NCBI RefSeq assembly: GCF_024362525.1
Contig: NZ_CP101459.1
Location: 496,001-560,000, forward strand
Origin: Natrononativus amylolyticus
Lineage (GTDB): Archaea > Halobacteriota > Halobacteria > Halobacteriales > Natrialbaceae
Direction: 5' to 3'
DNA: 64,000 bases
A program made the position numbers and the translations under genes. Each line of letters starts with the position of its first letter. Position 1 is the first letter of the stretch. Shown here one piece after another: positions 18,549-28,113 of the stretch. A model generated the notes under the pieces. The model ran no database searches. It saw only the letters and a program-made list of their open reading frames with translations, and was not told the DNA's origin.

Positions 18549-20546
18549 ATGTCATTCGATGGCAGGGGAGCGGACGAAGCACAAACGAGAACCGACGCAG
18601 TCACCGTCGACCGTCGTCAGTTCCTCGGGACGACTGCCGGCGTTTCGTTGGCGACGCTCGGCCTCTCCGGCGTCGCGGGTGCAGAGGAGGCAGAGACGCT
18701 GACAATCATCCACGATACGCACTTCCACGGGCGCTTCGAGGACGCCGACGAACCGGAGATCAACATCGCACGGTATCATACCATGGTCGAGCAACTGCGT
18801 GCCGAACACGAGAACGCGATCTTCCTCGGGATCGGCGACGACATCGCCCCCTCGATTCTCGGCCTCGAGTTCGAGGGCGAGCACATGATTCCGGCGCTCA
18901 ACTACATGGAGCCGGCGGTCATCGGCGCGGGCAACCACGAGTTCGACTTCGGCGTCGAGGTCGCCGAGCAGCGCTTCGCCGAGAGCGAGTTCCCGTGGGT
19001 GATCTCGAACCTGCTCACCGACGAGGGCGAACCGGTGCCGGGAACCGAGCGGTGGACGACCCTCGAGGTCGGCGACCACACCGTCGGCGTCTTCGGGATG
19101 GGTGTCGAGGGCTTCCACGGCATCACCGACTTTCCGGAAGACTGGGAGGTACTCGGTCACGAAGAGGCGACCGAACAGGCCGTCGACGCCCTCCAGGACG
19201 CGGGGGCGGAGTTCATCGTCTGTGCCTCCCACGCCAACACGGGCGATCACCCCACCATCGCCAGCGTCGACGGCGTCGATGCGGTCGTCGGCTCACACTC
19301 CGGGGTCGTCTTCGACGAGCCGAACGAAGACCACGGCGCCGTCATCTCCGAGTTCGGCGACGAGTTCGATCACGTTGGCCGGCTCACGTTCGACGTCGCC
19401 AGCGGCGAGTTGGTCGACTGGGAGCGCATCGACCTTTACAACTCCGAGGAGGGCGAGCCGCCGAGCGACCACGAGAACCACCGGCCGGTCGACGTCCACG
19501 ACGTCGAGGAAGACGCGTGGCTCCGCGAGCACGCCGACGAGTGGCTCGCCGACCTCGAGGAGGAACTCGGCCGGCCGTTCTTCGAAAGCGAGGTCGCACT
19601 CGATGCGACGTTCGATACGAACTACGGCCGCGAGAGCCGGTGGGGTAATCTGATGACCGACGTCATGCGCGAGGTCGGCGACCACGGGGACGGCGACGGT
19701 CTCGTGGTCGACGTTGCGATCCAGAACTCCGGGGGCATCCGGTCCGACGCCACCTACGGTCCCGGCGAGATCACAGGTCTCGACGTGATGAACATCCTGC
19801 CGTTCCCCAACGAAATCTGGGTCGTCGAGGTGACCGGGGCGGTCCTCCAGCAGTATCTCGAGGACGTGACGAGCCCGATGACCGCCGACAGCGACTACGG
19901 TGTCCAGACCAACATTCAGGTGTCGGGGATTCAGTACGAGTATGTCGCCCACCACGGCGACACCGAGATCCCGTCGGTGTACGTCGGCGGCGAGCCCCTC
20001 GAATCCGAAGAGACGTATCTCGTCGCGAGCAACGACTTCGAGATCGAACGCACCGTCCTCGGCGAGGAAGGCGACCTCGTCCTCCAGTCCGGACAGTACC
20101 TCGGGCCGTTCACCCTCGACCGCCTCGAGGAACGGGGTACGGTTGCCCCCGAGATCGACGGCCGTATGCTCCGCGTCGACGCCGACGCCGGCTCCCACCA
20201 GGAAGTCGTCCGGCGAGGTGGCGAGACGCTGTTGCGCTACGACCTCCCCGACGCCGTGGCGGCGATCGACCCGGAGACGTTCTACGGCCTCACGCAGGAT
20301 CACGACGGCGTCGACCCCGTCCGCGTCGACGTCGAGGGCGACGACCTGTGGCTCGCCTTCGAGGCGGGCGACCTCGAGTCGGCTATTGCCGGCAGTGACG
20401 ACCTCGATCTGCGCGTCTTCGGCGGCTTCGATCCCGACGACGAGTACTACGGCTACGGGGTCGACCTCCCCGTGGGGGTCGCCTGGGAGCACTACCAGCT
20501 GAAGGCGACGATCGATACCTCGAGTCCGGCACTTCGCGACTGCTGA
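18549..20546 (+). CDS. Tat-exported 5'-nucleotidase / metallophosphoesterase (UshA-like)
   Basis: 665 aa from ATG at 18549; the frame is open further upstream but the twin-arginine signal VDRRQFLGTTAGVSLATLG (about 22-40) fixes the start. A calcineurin-like phosphoesterase domain shows IIHDTHFHGRF, GIGDDI, GAGNHEFDFG and CASHAN. The 5'-nucleotidase C-terminal domain shows QNSGGIRSDATYG and ILPFPNEIWVVEVTG. An extra acidic domain of about 110 residues follows. It likely hydrolyses extracellular nucleotides or related phosphoesters, feeding phosphate and nucleoside uptake. Confidence 0.92.
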   Translation: MSFDGRGADEAQTRTDAVTVDRRQFLGTTAGVSLATLGLSGVAGAEEAETLTIIHDTHFHGRFEDADEPEINIARYHTMVEQLRAEHENAIFLGIGDDIAPSILGLEFEGEHMIPALNYMEPAVIGAGNHEFDFGVEVAEQRFAESEFPWVISNLLTDEGEPVPGTERWTTLEVGDHTVGVFGMGVEGFHGITDFPEDWEVLGHEEATEQAVDALQDAGAEFIVCASHANTGDHPTIASVDGVDAVVGSHSGVVFDEPNEDHGAVISEFGDEFDHVGRLTFDVASGELVDWERIDLYNSEEGEPPSDHENHRPVDVHDVEEDAWLREHADEWLADLEEELGRPFFESEVALDATFDTNYGRESRWGNLMTDVMREVGDHGDGDGLVVDVAIQNSGGIRSDATYGPGEITGLDVMNILPFPNEIWVVEVTGAVLQQYLEDVTSPMTADSDYGVQTNIQVSGIQYEYVAHHGDTEIPSVYVGGEPLESEETYLVASNDFEIERTVLGEEGDLVLQSGQYLGPFTLDRLEERGTVAPEIDGRMLRVDADAGSHQEVVRRGGETLLRYDLPDAVAAIDPETFYGLTQDHDGVDPVRVDVEGDDLWLAFEAGDLESAIAGSDDLDLRVFGGFDPDDEYYGYGVDLPVGVAWEHYQLKATIDTSSPALRDC

Positions 20547-20569
20547 GTCGTCCCTGACGCCCCTCGTCT

Positions 20570-20892
20570 ATGGGCCGATTGTGGGTTTCCATGGAGTCTT
20601 CCCCCCGACGATGGTGCAGGCGAACGCCTGGGGCGAGTTGCGTGTAGTCATGCGGGATTCGTCACGTCGAAGACGTGTCACTCGTGCAAGCACATCGGGT
20701 AGACGCCGTGAGACGAGCGAGACACCCTCGCAGATGACGCTCACGGCGTTTCGAGAGTCGGAACCCCGCCCAGCGTTCACGAGACCAAAGGTCTCGTGCA
20801 GCCCGCCAGTACCGAAGGTTCCGGAGACGACGACTGACTGGCATTCCCACCGTGTGGGAAGCCCCCGTTTACGGCGGGGAGGATGTCAAGAG
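20570..20892 (+). mobile_element. Decayed tnpB 3' end and right end of an IS200/IS605-type element
   Basis: Around 20605-20690 the plus strand encodes TnpB-like fragments in two frames: TMVQANAWGELRVV and, after a shift, TSKTCHSCKHIG followed by a stop, which matches the TnpB zinc-finger region. Downstream are a hairpin TTCCCAC-cgt-GTGGGAA and the end structure CCCCCG-TTTA-CGGCGGGG (20862-20879), then GAGGATGTCAAG. The rest of the transposase is gone. The element runs into the 3' end of the MetE-like gene, whose stop is at 20886. Confidence 0.7.
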
Positions 20893-22022
20893 AGACGCCT
20901 GGAGGCCAGTCTCGCTCCGTCGGATAGCGCCTCGAGTTTCTTCCAGACGAGGTCGGGATAGACGAGGTTTGCGGTCATCACGGTCTCGAACCCGCAGTCA
21001 CAGCCCGCGACGATCCGCGACGGGTCGCCGACGCTCTCGGCGAAGCGCTCGAGTCGGTCCGCGACAGTTTCGGGGTGTTCGACGATGTTCGTCTTCACGT
21101 CGATCACGCCGGGGATGAGCGTCCAGCCGTCGGGCAGCGGGTGCTCCGCGATCGTCCGGTGTTCGTGGTTGTGACGCGGGTTCGCCCCCTCGACGACCAG
21201 CCCGCTGACGGCCGCCTCGTAGAACTGGTCGATGACGTCGTCGAGGTCGACGTCGTGGTGATGCGGACCGGGATAGTTCCCCCAGCAGGCGTGAAGGCGG
21301 ACCCGATCGCTCGGCACGTTCTCGAGGGCGAGGTTGATCGCCTCGACGTACGTCCGCACGTGCTCGCGGAACTCCTCGACGGAGGCGTCCTTGTAGGTGA
21401 TCGTAAAGCCCGCGAGCAGTTCGGGGGCGTCGATCTGGAGCTGTGCGCCGCCGTCGACGATCGTCTCGTACTCGGTCTGCAGGGCCGCTGCGAGGTCGAA
21501 CAGGTAGTCCTCGTTCGAGTCGTGGTACTCGGACTCGGTGAACCGCAGGACGGCGCCCGGCGATGGCGCGGTGTGGAAGCGATCGGCGAACGTTACGCCT
21601 TCGGCCTCGACTGCCTCGTCGAACCGCGCCAGATCCCGCTCGAGGTCCGCCGTGCCGACGTACTCGATGGGGCCGGTCGCGATCGGACCGCCGATGGTCT
21701 CGATGTCGCCCAGCGCGACCTCCGCGAACTCGGGATAGTCCTCGAGGTCGGCCGGCAGTTCGCGCTCGGCGAATCGGTCGGAGAACCCCGAGAGGCGGTT
21801 CGTCACGTCGACGGAGTACGCGAGCCGGCTCTGTTCGCCGTCGTTGGCGACGTCGATGCCGGCTGCGGCCTGTTTGCGGACGACGTCGCGGACGGCCTCG
21901 GTGACGGCGTCGTCGAACGACTCGGACTGCGGGTCGGCGTCCCCGCGAAGCAGCTCCCGGACCGTCTCCGAACGCGGGAGGCTCCCGACGTGCGTGGTCG
22001 TGATGAGGTTTTCAGTGGGCAT
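20886..22022 (-). CDS. Cobalamin-independent methionine synthase-like protein (MetE C-terminal family)
   Basis: 378 aa, the length of stand-alone archaeal MetE C-terminal proteins. Visible are HVGSLPRSETVRELL at the N-terminus, DGEQSRLAY, LQIDAPELL, the zinc-ligand region RLHACWGNYPGPHHHD, and C-terminal AGCDCGFET. These fit a methyltransferase that binds zinc and a thiol substrate. The cobalamin or folate donor is unknown. Its last codons overlap the relic transposon end, so the original C-terminus may have been altered. Confidence 0.88.
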   Translation of the reverse strand: MPTENLITTTHVGSLPRSETVRELLRGDADPQSESFDDAVTEAVRDVVRKQAAAGIDVANDGEQSRLAYSVDVTNRLSGFSDRFAERELPADLEDYPEFAEVALGDIETIGGPIATGPIEYVGTADLERDLARFDEAVEAEGVTFADRFHTAPSPGAVLRFTESEYHDSNEDYLFDLAAALQTEYETIVDGGAQLQIDAPELLAGFTITYKDASVEEFREHVRTYVEAINLALENVPSDRVRLHACWGNYPGPHHHDVDLDDVIDQFYEAAVSGLVVEGANPRHNHEHRTIAEHPLPDGWTLIPGVIDVKTNIVEHPETVADRLERFAESVGDPSRIVAGCDCGFETVMTANLVYPDLVWKKLEALSDGARLASRRLS

Positions 22023-22257
22023 CGGATCTCACGGTGAGTTACTACTCGTCCCCTCGCCGTCACGGCATAAATATCCTATTTCCGTCCGGCATCACGACCG
22101 CCGTTCTATGCACATCGGTAATCGTACGGAAGGTGACTCGAGCGTGCGGCCGTCGACACCGGCGGACGTCCGACCTATGCGGAGTGCGTGTTCGTCGGAG
22201 ACGCGAACCCTCTGCGGGTCGGGGGATCTTATATGCGTCCAATGAGCAGTGGGCGTA

Positions 22258-23214
22258 ATGGCTGACAGCGAACGGCTCACCGTGATTCTCGTCGCCATGG
22301 CGGCGAACGTCGGCCTCGCGGTCGCCAAGTTCGGGGCGTTCCTGCTCACCGGCAGTCCGTCGATGCTGGCGGAAACCTATCACTCGATTTCGGACACGGG
22401 CAATCAGGTGCTGCTCCTGATCGGAACGTTCTACACTCGCAAGCAGTCCGACCGGCGCCACCCGTTCGGCTACGGGAAGGCGAGTTTCTTCTACGCGTTT
22501 CTCGTCTCGGTCCTCCTGTTCGGCATCGCGGGCTGGGAGAGCCTCTCTCACGGGATCGACGTGCTCCGGGCCGGCGGCTCGCTCGCCGGCGGCTCGGTCA
22601 CGGTTCGGGGCCTCACGCTGCCGGCGATCTACCTGGCGTACTTCGTCCTGGTCCTGACGCTGGTTTTCGACGGCATCTCCTACTGGCGGGCTCGAGTCGC
22701 ACTCGAGGCCGAGACGGAGGTACGCGGCTGGCGCAACTTCAAGGAGGCGTTCGAGAAGACGAGCGACACGCCCGTCCTCGCGGTTCTCACGGAAAACGCG
22801 GTTGCGGTCGCCGGGGCGGCGATCGCGCTCGTCGCGATCTCGCTCTCCCAGCTCACGGGGGATCCCCGCTTCGACGCCCTCGGCGCGGTTCTCATCGGGC
22901 TGTTACTGATGGGGTTCGCCGTCGCACTCGGCATCGAGAACAAGCGACTGCTGCTCGGCGAGTCCCTTCCGGCTCGCCACCAGGACCGGCTCGAGGAACT
23001 CGTCAGGGAACACGACGGCGTCGTCGAAATCGAGGAACTCCGAACCGTCTACTTCGGCCCCGACAGCGTGCTCGTAACCGCCGACATCGCGTTCGATCCG
23101 GGACTGGACACGGCGACGATCGACGACCGGATCACCGAAATCGAAGCCGCGCTCAAGACCCGCGAGCCGCTGATCGAAAAGGTGTACATCGAACCGGAAC
23201 TCGAGCGGACGTGA
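22258..23214 (+). CDS. Cation diffusion facilitator (CDF) transporter
   Basis: 318 aa from ATG at 22258 (an upstream GTG at 22249 is possible). Six hydrophobic segments span about 8-210. The family helix motif LAETYHSISDTGNQ and HPFGYGKASFFYAF mark a CDF exporter; the first Asp of the usual HxxxD pair is replaced by the variant H-S-I-S-D. A cytoplasmic C-terminal domain (HDGVVEIEELRTVYFGPD) follows. Probably exports Zn, Mn, Co or Fe. Confidence 0.9.
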   Translation: MADSERLTVILVAMAANVGLAVAKFGAFLLTGSPSMLAETYHSISDTGNQVLLLIGTFYTRKQSDRRHPFGYGKASFFYAFLVSVLLFGIAGWESLSHGIDVLRAGGSLAGGSVTVRGLTLPAIYLAYFVLVLTLVFDGISYWRARVALEAETEVRGWRNFKEAFEKTSDTPVLAVLTENAVAVAGAAIALVAISLSQLTGDPRFDALGAVLIGLLLMGFAVALGIENKRLLLGESLPARHQDRLEELVREHDGVVEIEELRTVYFGPDSVLVTADIAFDPGLDTATIDDRITEIEAALKTREPLIEKVYIEPELERT

Positions 23215-23234
23215 GGACGGCCGGCGAAATACCC

Positions 23235-24662
23235 TCACTCGGTTCTCGGTCGGGGATCGACGCTTCCGGCGAACACGTTCTCGGGATCGTACGCCGACTT
23301 GATCTCGGCCAGTCTGTCGTAGTTGCCGCCGTAGAGGAGTTTCGCCGGGTCCTCGTTCATGCCGGGGAAGTTTCCGTACCGTCCCGAGGCGACCGACAGC
23401 GCCTGTGCCTGCGCGATTCCCTCGCGGGCCCAGGCCACGTTCGCCTCGTCCTCGTTGGGGGACTCCCAGTTGGCCTCGAAGGTGAGCATGTACGGCTTGT
23501 CGCGGTGCCAGAACGCGGTTTCGTCCCGCGGAACCTCGCCGACCGCACCGCCGAGGTGCCAGAGGTCGACCGTCGACAGCGCCGACGGTGCCGATTCGTT
23601 GACCCGAACCATGAGCTCGATAACCTCGTCGGTGAGCTCGTCGAGGTAGATCGACTTCCAGTAGTAGCGCAGCCCGTCCGGGTAGTCCTCGTCGAGCATC
23701 GACTGCATGTCGACGAACGCCATCGGTCCGCTCGGGTCGACCACCGGCGTCGCGCTCTCGAGCAGCACCTGGAAGACGTCCTCGGCGTCGCTCGCGTCGC
23801 CGCGGTAGGAGCCGAGAAGCGCCAGCGCCGGCTCGCCCCACGCCTTCTCGGGGAACTCCTCGAGTTCCGGAACGTGCGCCGCAAAGGCCAGGACGCCGGC
23901 GTCTCGAGGGGCGCTCTCGGCCCAGCGTCGGAAGGCAGCCATCACGGCGCTCGCGTCGTCGCCGTGGAACCACGTGAAGAGGACGTACACGTCGGGGCCG
24001 ACGTCGTGGAGGGTGTACTCGATCGAGGTGACGATACCGACGGAGCCGCCGCCGCCGCGAACCGCCCAGAACAGATCCTCGTTCCGATCGGCGCTCGCGG
24101 TGTGGACGCGGCCGTCTGCCGTAACGATGTCGACGCTCGTCACGTTATCGAGCGCGAGCCCGTACTGGCGACTCAGGTGGCCGTAGCCACCGTTGAGCGT
24201 CAGCCCCGCGATTCCGGTCTCCGAGACGGCCCCGAGCGCCGTCGCGAGGCCGAACAGCTGCGTCTCCCTGTCGACGTCGCCGAGCGTCGCGCCGGCTTCG
24301 GCGCGCACCGTTCGGGACTCGCGGTCGACCCGAACGCCGTTCATCTCCGCGAGGTCGACGACGACCCCGCCGTCGCAGACGGCCGTTCCGGCGACGTTGT
24401 GGCCGCCACCTCGGGTCGCCACGGGCAGTCCCTGCTCGCGAGCGAATTCGACCGCCGCGACGACGTCTGCGACGCCCGTGCAGCGGGCGATGATCGCAGG
24501 GTGCCGATCGATCATGCCGTTCCAGACCCGCCGTTCGGTCTCGTACTCCGGATCGGAGGGCCGGAGTACCTCGCCGCGGAACGCGTCTACAAACGATCGC
24601 ACGTCCTCGCTCGAAAGACGCGCGAACGATTCCTCTCCCGGTGACCGGCTCGTCGTTGCCAT
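23235..24662 (-). CDS. FAD-binding oxidoreductase with berberine-bridge (BBE) C-terminus
   Basis: 475 aa. The PCMH-type FAD domain shows VATRGGGHNVAGTAV (His available for covalent flavin) and NGGYGHLSRQYGLALD. The BBE tail reads GMNEDPAKLLYGGNYDRL and AYDPENVF. No signal peptide. Members oxidise sugars, alcohols or alkaloid-like compounds; the substrate here is unknown. It is convergent with the CDF gene (20 bases apart). Confidence 0.9.
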   Translation of the reverse strand: MATTSRSPGEESFARLSSEDVRSFVDAFRGEVLRPSDPEYETERRVWNGMIDRHPAIIARCTGVADVVAAVEFAREQGLPVATRGGGHNVAGTAVCDGGVVVDLAEMNGVRVDRESRTVRAEAGATLGDVDRETQLFGLATALGAVSETGIAGLTLNGGYGHLSRQYGLALDNVTSVDIVTADGRVHTASADRNEDLFWAVRGGGGSVGIVTSIEYTLHDVGPDVYVLFTWFHGDDASAVMAAFRRWAESAPRDAGVLAFAAHVPELEEFPEKAWGEPALALLGSYRGDASDAEDVFQVLLESATPVVDPSGPMAFVDMQSMLDEDYPDGLRYYWKSIYLDELTDEVIELMVRVNESAPSALSTVDLWHLGGAVGEVPRDETAFWHRDKPYMLTFEANWESPNEDEANVAWAREGIAQAQALSVASGRYGNFPGMNEDPAKLLYGGNYDRLAEIKSAYDPENVFAGSVDPRPRTE

Positions 24663-24803
24663 ACTCGAGGGTACGTCGCCAGCGGGAATAAGAACTGTAT
24701 GATGATTTACGCGTCACTCGGCGGCGAGGACAGGTCGCAGAACGAACCGGACAGCGGGGCGTTCAGTTTCGGAGTGAGATCCAGCGGGCGGGCGAAACGG
24801 GGC

Positions 24804-25373
24804 TCAGACGAGCAGCTGGACGTCGGACTCCGCCATGTGCTGGAGGGCGGTGGCCGCACCGACGCCGGTGGTGACGCCGTCGTAGAAGTCCTCCTCGTCG
24901 TACTCCATCAGTTCGATGGTCATCTGGCAGGCCTGGAGGTCGACACCGCTCTCGAGCGAGAGGTCGATCAGCTCCTCGATCGTGGCGGTACCGTTCTCGT
25001 CGATCTTCTTTCGCATCATCTTCGTCGCCATCGCGTCCATCCCGGGGAGCGCGGCGAGCGCGTTCGGCATCGGCATGCTTGGGTTGCCGACGGCGCTCAG
25101 TTTGAGGTCCCGGGACTTCTCCTCGTGCAGGATATCGAGGCCCCAGAACGTGTGAAAGACGATGACCTCCCAGTCGAAGGCCGCCGCCGTGCTCGCGAGG
25201 ATGAGCGGCGGGTAGGCCATGTCGAGAGTCCCCTGGGTAGCGACGATCGTCATCTTCTTTCGATCGTCAGTGTCAGCCTCGAGCGCCGCCAGTTGCTCCT
25301 CGAGCTCCTCGACCCGTACCTCGAGGTCGACGTCGTCGGCGTCGTCGGTCGTCGTGGGGGTATCCGTGCTCAT
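24804..25373 (-). CDS. DsrE/DsrF-like sulfur-carrier protein (DsrE2-type)
   Basis: 189 aa. An N-terminal acidic coiled coil (about 13-40, EVRVEELEEQLAALEAD) precedes the DsrE fold, which begins MTIVATQGTLDMAYPPL. The conserved Cys is in LQACQMTIELM, near residue 133. DsrE2-like proteins accept and transfer sulfane sulfur with TusA and rhodaneses. It starts one base after the tusA stop and so is translated with it. Confidence 0.9.
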   Translation of the reverse strand: MSTDTPTTTDDADDVDLEVRVEELEEQLAALEADTDDRKKMTIVATQGTLDMAYPPLILASTAAAFDWEVIVFHTFWGLDILHEEKSRDLKLSAVGNPSMPMPNALAALPGMDAMATKMMRKKIDENGTATIEELIDLSLESGVDLQACQMTIELMEYDEEDFYDGVTTGVGAATALQHMAESDVQLLV

Positions 25374-25374
25374 T

Positions 25375-25620
25375 TTAGACCGTCTTCTTCACGTAGTGGG
25401 TGTACAGTTCGCCGTCGTCGACCTGCTCGAGGAGGTCGACGCCGTCGGTGCTGTCGGCCCACCCCTGGATGTCGCTCATGCTGCCCGAATCGGTCGCGAC
25501 GACCTCGAGCACGTCTCCCTCCTCGAGGTCGTCGATCGCCTGCTTGGTCTTCACGATCGGCATCGGGCAGGACTGTCCTTTCACGTCGAGCGTCTCAGTG
25601 ACGTTGTGTTCCGAACTCAT
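25375..25620 (-). CDS. tusA: TusA-family sulfur carrier
   Basis: 81 aa, full TusA/SirA length. The catalytic motif is SCPMPIVKTKQAIDDL with the persulfide-carrying Cys at about residue 17. The final stretch ELYTHYVKKTV completes the small alpha/beta fold. It is cotranscribed with the DsrE-like gene and divergent from the rhodanese-MBL gene. Confidence 0.95.
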   Translation of the reverse strand: MSSEHNVTETLDVKGQSCPMPIVKTKQAIDDLEEGDVLEVVATDSGSMSDIQGWADSTDGVDLLEQVDDGELYTHYVKKTV

Positions 25621-25648
25621 GGATTGATTATGTGCTCTGTATTGGAGC

Positions 25649-25660
25649 TATCACACAATA
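25649..25660 (-). promoter_or_regulatory. Putative operator, inner copy (tusA side)
   Basis: TATCACACAATA on the plus strand, 29-40 bases upstream of the tusA start. It is an inverted partner of the copy at 25689. Between them lies a plausible tusA TATA region (minus strand CCCTTTTGTGG). The HTH regulator at 28161 is the likely but unproven binder. Confidence 0.45.
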
Positions 25661-25688
25661 TCAGCTAGTGCCACAAAAGGGTATCGGT

Positions 25689-25700
25689 TATTGTGTGAAT
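25689..25700. promoter_or_regulatory. Putative operator, outer copy
   Basis: TATTGTGTGAAT (reverse complement ATTCACACAATA), in opposite orientation to the copy at 25649 and centred about 40 bases from it. The pair brackets the tusA promoter. Confidence 0.45.
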
Positions 25701-25867
25701 GGCGGACTTCTCATCCCCCTCTCTTCACGCCGTGGGTCGTGATTTGGGGGCCATGGGTGCTCGGTACGGAACTTTCCGATATCGGGAGGCCCACACTGTA
25801 TTGTGGAAAAAAGGAAATACCATGCAAACCCTTAAGTGAGAGGACCAACTACGGTGCAGTGTACAAC

Positions 25868-27061
25868 ATGGACGACATGGACTTCCCCACACTGGATGCA
25901 CCCGTCGAATCGATCGACCCCGAGGATCTGAAGGGGCGTCTCGACGCCGGCGATGCGGTCACGCTCCTCGACGTGCGAACGGAATCGGACTACGAGGAGT
26001 GGAACATCAGCGCCGACACCGTCGAGTCGATCAACGTCCCCTACTTCGCGTTCCTCGACGAGGAGATCGACGACGACGTTCTTGGGCGGATACCGAAGGA
26101 CCGCGAGATCACCGTCCTCTGTGCGAAGGGCGGCTCGAGCGAGTACGTCGCGGCCGCCCTTCAGGACCGCGGCTACGAGGTCAACCACCTCGAAGACGGG
26201 ATGAACGGCTGGGCGCGTATTTACGAGGCCGTCGAGGTCGAGCGCTACGACGGCGCCGGGACGCTGTTCCAGTATCTGCGCCCCTCGAGCGGCTGTCTCG
26301 GCTATCTCGTCGTCGACGGCGATGAGGCCGCCGTGATCGACCCGCTCCGAGCGTTCACGCAGCGCTACCTCGACGACGCCGACGAACTCGGCGTCGACCT
26401 CACCTACGCGTTCGATACGCACATCCACGCGGATCACGTCTCCGGTCTCCGCGAACTCGCTGCGGAGGGTATCGAGACCGTCATCCCCGAGGCGGCGGTC
26501 GATCGCGGCGTCACGTACGCCGACGAGACGACGCTCGCAGCCGACGGCGACGAGTTCGACGTCGGGAACGCGACCGTCCAGGCGGTCTACACGCCCGGTC
26601 ACACGTCGGGGATGACCTCGTATCTGATCGACGACTCGCTGCTCGCGACCGGCGACACCCTGTTCGTCGAGAGCGTCGCCCGACCCGACCTCGAGGAGGG
26701 GGCCGAGGGCGTGGCGGACGCCGCGTGCCAGCTCTCCGAAACGCTGCAAGAGCGCGTGCTCGCGCTCCCTGACGAGACCCTGATCGGCGGCGCTCACTTC
26801 AGCGATTCGGCCGTTCCCGCCGAGGACGGCACCTACACGGCTCGAATCGAGGACTTACGTGAGAAGATGGCGGCGCTCACGATGGACGAAGACGAGTTCG
26901 TCGAGTTGATCCTCTCGGACATGCCGCCGCGTCCGGCTAACCACGAGGAGATCATCGCGACGAATCTCGGTCAGCAAGAGACGGATGCGGAGACGGCGTT
27001 CGAACTCGAGCTCGGTCCGAACAACTGCGCTGCGAGCCAGGGCTCGCTGACGGACGACTGA
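25868..27061 (+). CDS. Rhodanese-metallo-beta-lactamase fusion, persulfide-metabolism type
   Basis: 397 aa from ATG at 25868; sequence upstream in frame has no family character. The rhodanese domain (about 15-115) carries the active loop VLCAKGGSSEYV with its Cys. The MBL domain (about 125-380) carries the metal motif THIHADHVSG, TPGHTSGMTSYL and GGAHFSD. It ends LGPNNCAASQG, a Cys-bearing tail shared with the paralogue at 59661. Family knowledge suggests persulfide dioxygenase or sulfur-transfer chemistry. It leads the plus-strand operon with two YeeE/YedE genes. Confidence 0.92.
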   Translation: MDDMDFPTLDAPVESIDPEDLKGRLDAGDAVTLLDVRTESDYEEWNISADTVESINVPYFAFLDEEIDDDVLGRIPKDREITVLCAKGGSSEYVAAALQDRGYEVNHLEDGMNGWARIYEAVEVERYDGAGTLFQYLRPSSGCLGYLVVDGDEAAVIDPLRAFTQRYLDDADELGVDLTYAFDTHIHADHVSGLRELAAEGIETVIPEAAVDRGVTYADETTLAADGDEFDVGNATVQAVYTPGHTSGMTSYLIDDSLLATGDTLFVESVARPDLEEGAEGVADAACQLSETLQERVLALPDETLIGGAHFSDSAVPAEDGTYTARIEDLREKMAALTMDEDEFVELILSDMPPRPANHEEIIATNLGQQETDAETAFELELGPNNCAASQGSLTDD

Positions 27062-27081
27062 TCGGCGTGTTCCCTGATCCA

Positions 27082-27573
27082 ATGGTCGCTGACCTCGTTT
27101 CGCTGTCGCTGACCGCGGAGCTGTTCCCGAACGGCATCTACCGGTACGCCGTCGGCGGACTGCTCGTCGGCCTCGGTGCGGTCGTCATCTACGTCGGTAC
27201 TGGAATCGCCGCCGGCGCGAGCACGTTCCTCGAGTCGACGCTGTCGTACGTCTCGAAGCAGTCCCGATTCCAGCGGTACCGCTCTTCTCGCGACTGGCGG
27301 ATCGTCTTCACGGTGGGCATCGTCCTCGGAGCGGCCGTCTACGCCGTCGTCTGGCAGGGCGGGACGTGGACGACGGACGTCCAGCCCTGGCGACTGCTCG
27401 TCGGCGGCATCCTCGTCGGGATCGGAACCCGGATCGGAAAGGGATGTACGTCCGGCCACGGCGTCTGCGGCGTCGGCTCCGCCTCGAGGACGTCGATCGT
27501 CGGGGTGATGACGTTCCTCGTCGTCGCGATCGGAACCGCACAGCTCGTCCAGGCGCTGGGGGTGACGCCGTAG
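27082..27573 (+). CDS. YeeE/YedE-family transporter, first half
   Basis: 163 aa from ATG at 27082, 20 bases after the fusion gene stop (a GTG at 27067 is possible). About four membrane helices. The diagnostic motif is RIGKGCTSGHGVCGVG, containing the Cys that passes thiosulfate in YeeE. Bacterial YeeE is a single chain of double length; here the domain is split into two genes that presumably pair. Confidence 0.92.
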   Translation: MVADLVSLSLTAELFPNGIYRYAVGGLLVGLGAVVIYVGTGIAAGASTFLESTLSYVSKQSRFQRYRSSRDWRIVFTVGIVLGAAVYAVVWQGGTWTTDVQPWRLLVGGILVGIGTRIGKGCTSGHGVCGVGSASRTSIVGVMTFLVVAIGTAQLVQALGVTP

Positions 27574-27575
27574 CC

Positions 27576-28037
27576 ATGGACGGAAACCGCCATCCCCTGT
27601 TCATGCCCGTGATCTTCGTCGGCGGGTTGATCTTCGGTTTCGGCCTCGGGTTCAGCCACATGGCCCGACCGGAAGTCGTACTGGATTTCCTCCAGTTCGA
27701 CGACTTCGGTCTGGTGTTCGTCATGTTCGGTGCGGCGATCGTCTCGGGAATCGCCTTCGCGGTGGTGCCTCGAGTGCGCGACAGCGCGCCGCTGACCGGC
27801 GACGTGTACGGGCGACGGCTGAAGTCCTTCGACAGGAACGTGCTGATCGGTGGGGCGATCTTCGGCGTCGGCTGGGGGCTGTCGGGAATCTGTCCCGGCG
27901 CGGCTTACGCCAGCCTCGGCATCGGTAACGTCACGATCCTGTGGGCGATCGTCGGCATGTTCGCCGGCGCCTACGCACAGGGCGTCTGGCGGAGCCAGCG
28001 CGCCCCGCGGGAGACCGCGTCGATCGACGCCGACTGA
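27576..28037 (+). CDS. YeeE/YedE-family transporter, second half
   Basis: 153 aa from ATG at 27576, two bases after the first half. The motifs GFGLGFSHMARPEVVLDFL and GLSGICPGAAYAS are those of the second YeeE/YedE repeat, again with a conserved Cys. About four helices. With its partner it should move thiosulfate or a related sulfur species, supplying TusA and the rhodanese. Confidence 0.92.
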   Translation: MDGNRHPLFMPVIFVGGLIFGFGLGFSHMARPEVVLDFLQFDDFGLVFVMFGAAIVSGIAFAVVPRVRDSAPLTGDVYGRRLKSFDRNVLIGGAIFGVGWGLSGICPGAAYASLGIGNVTILWAIVGMFAGAYAQGVWRSQRAPRETASIDAD

Positions 28038-28113
28038 TCCGGACGGCGACGTCAGAAACGGGCTGTACGGCCGACACCTCCCCGACATACGTCGGATCGT
28101 CGAGTTTGTACAC

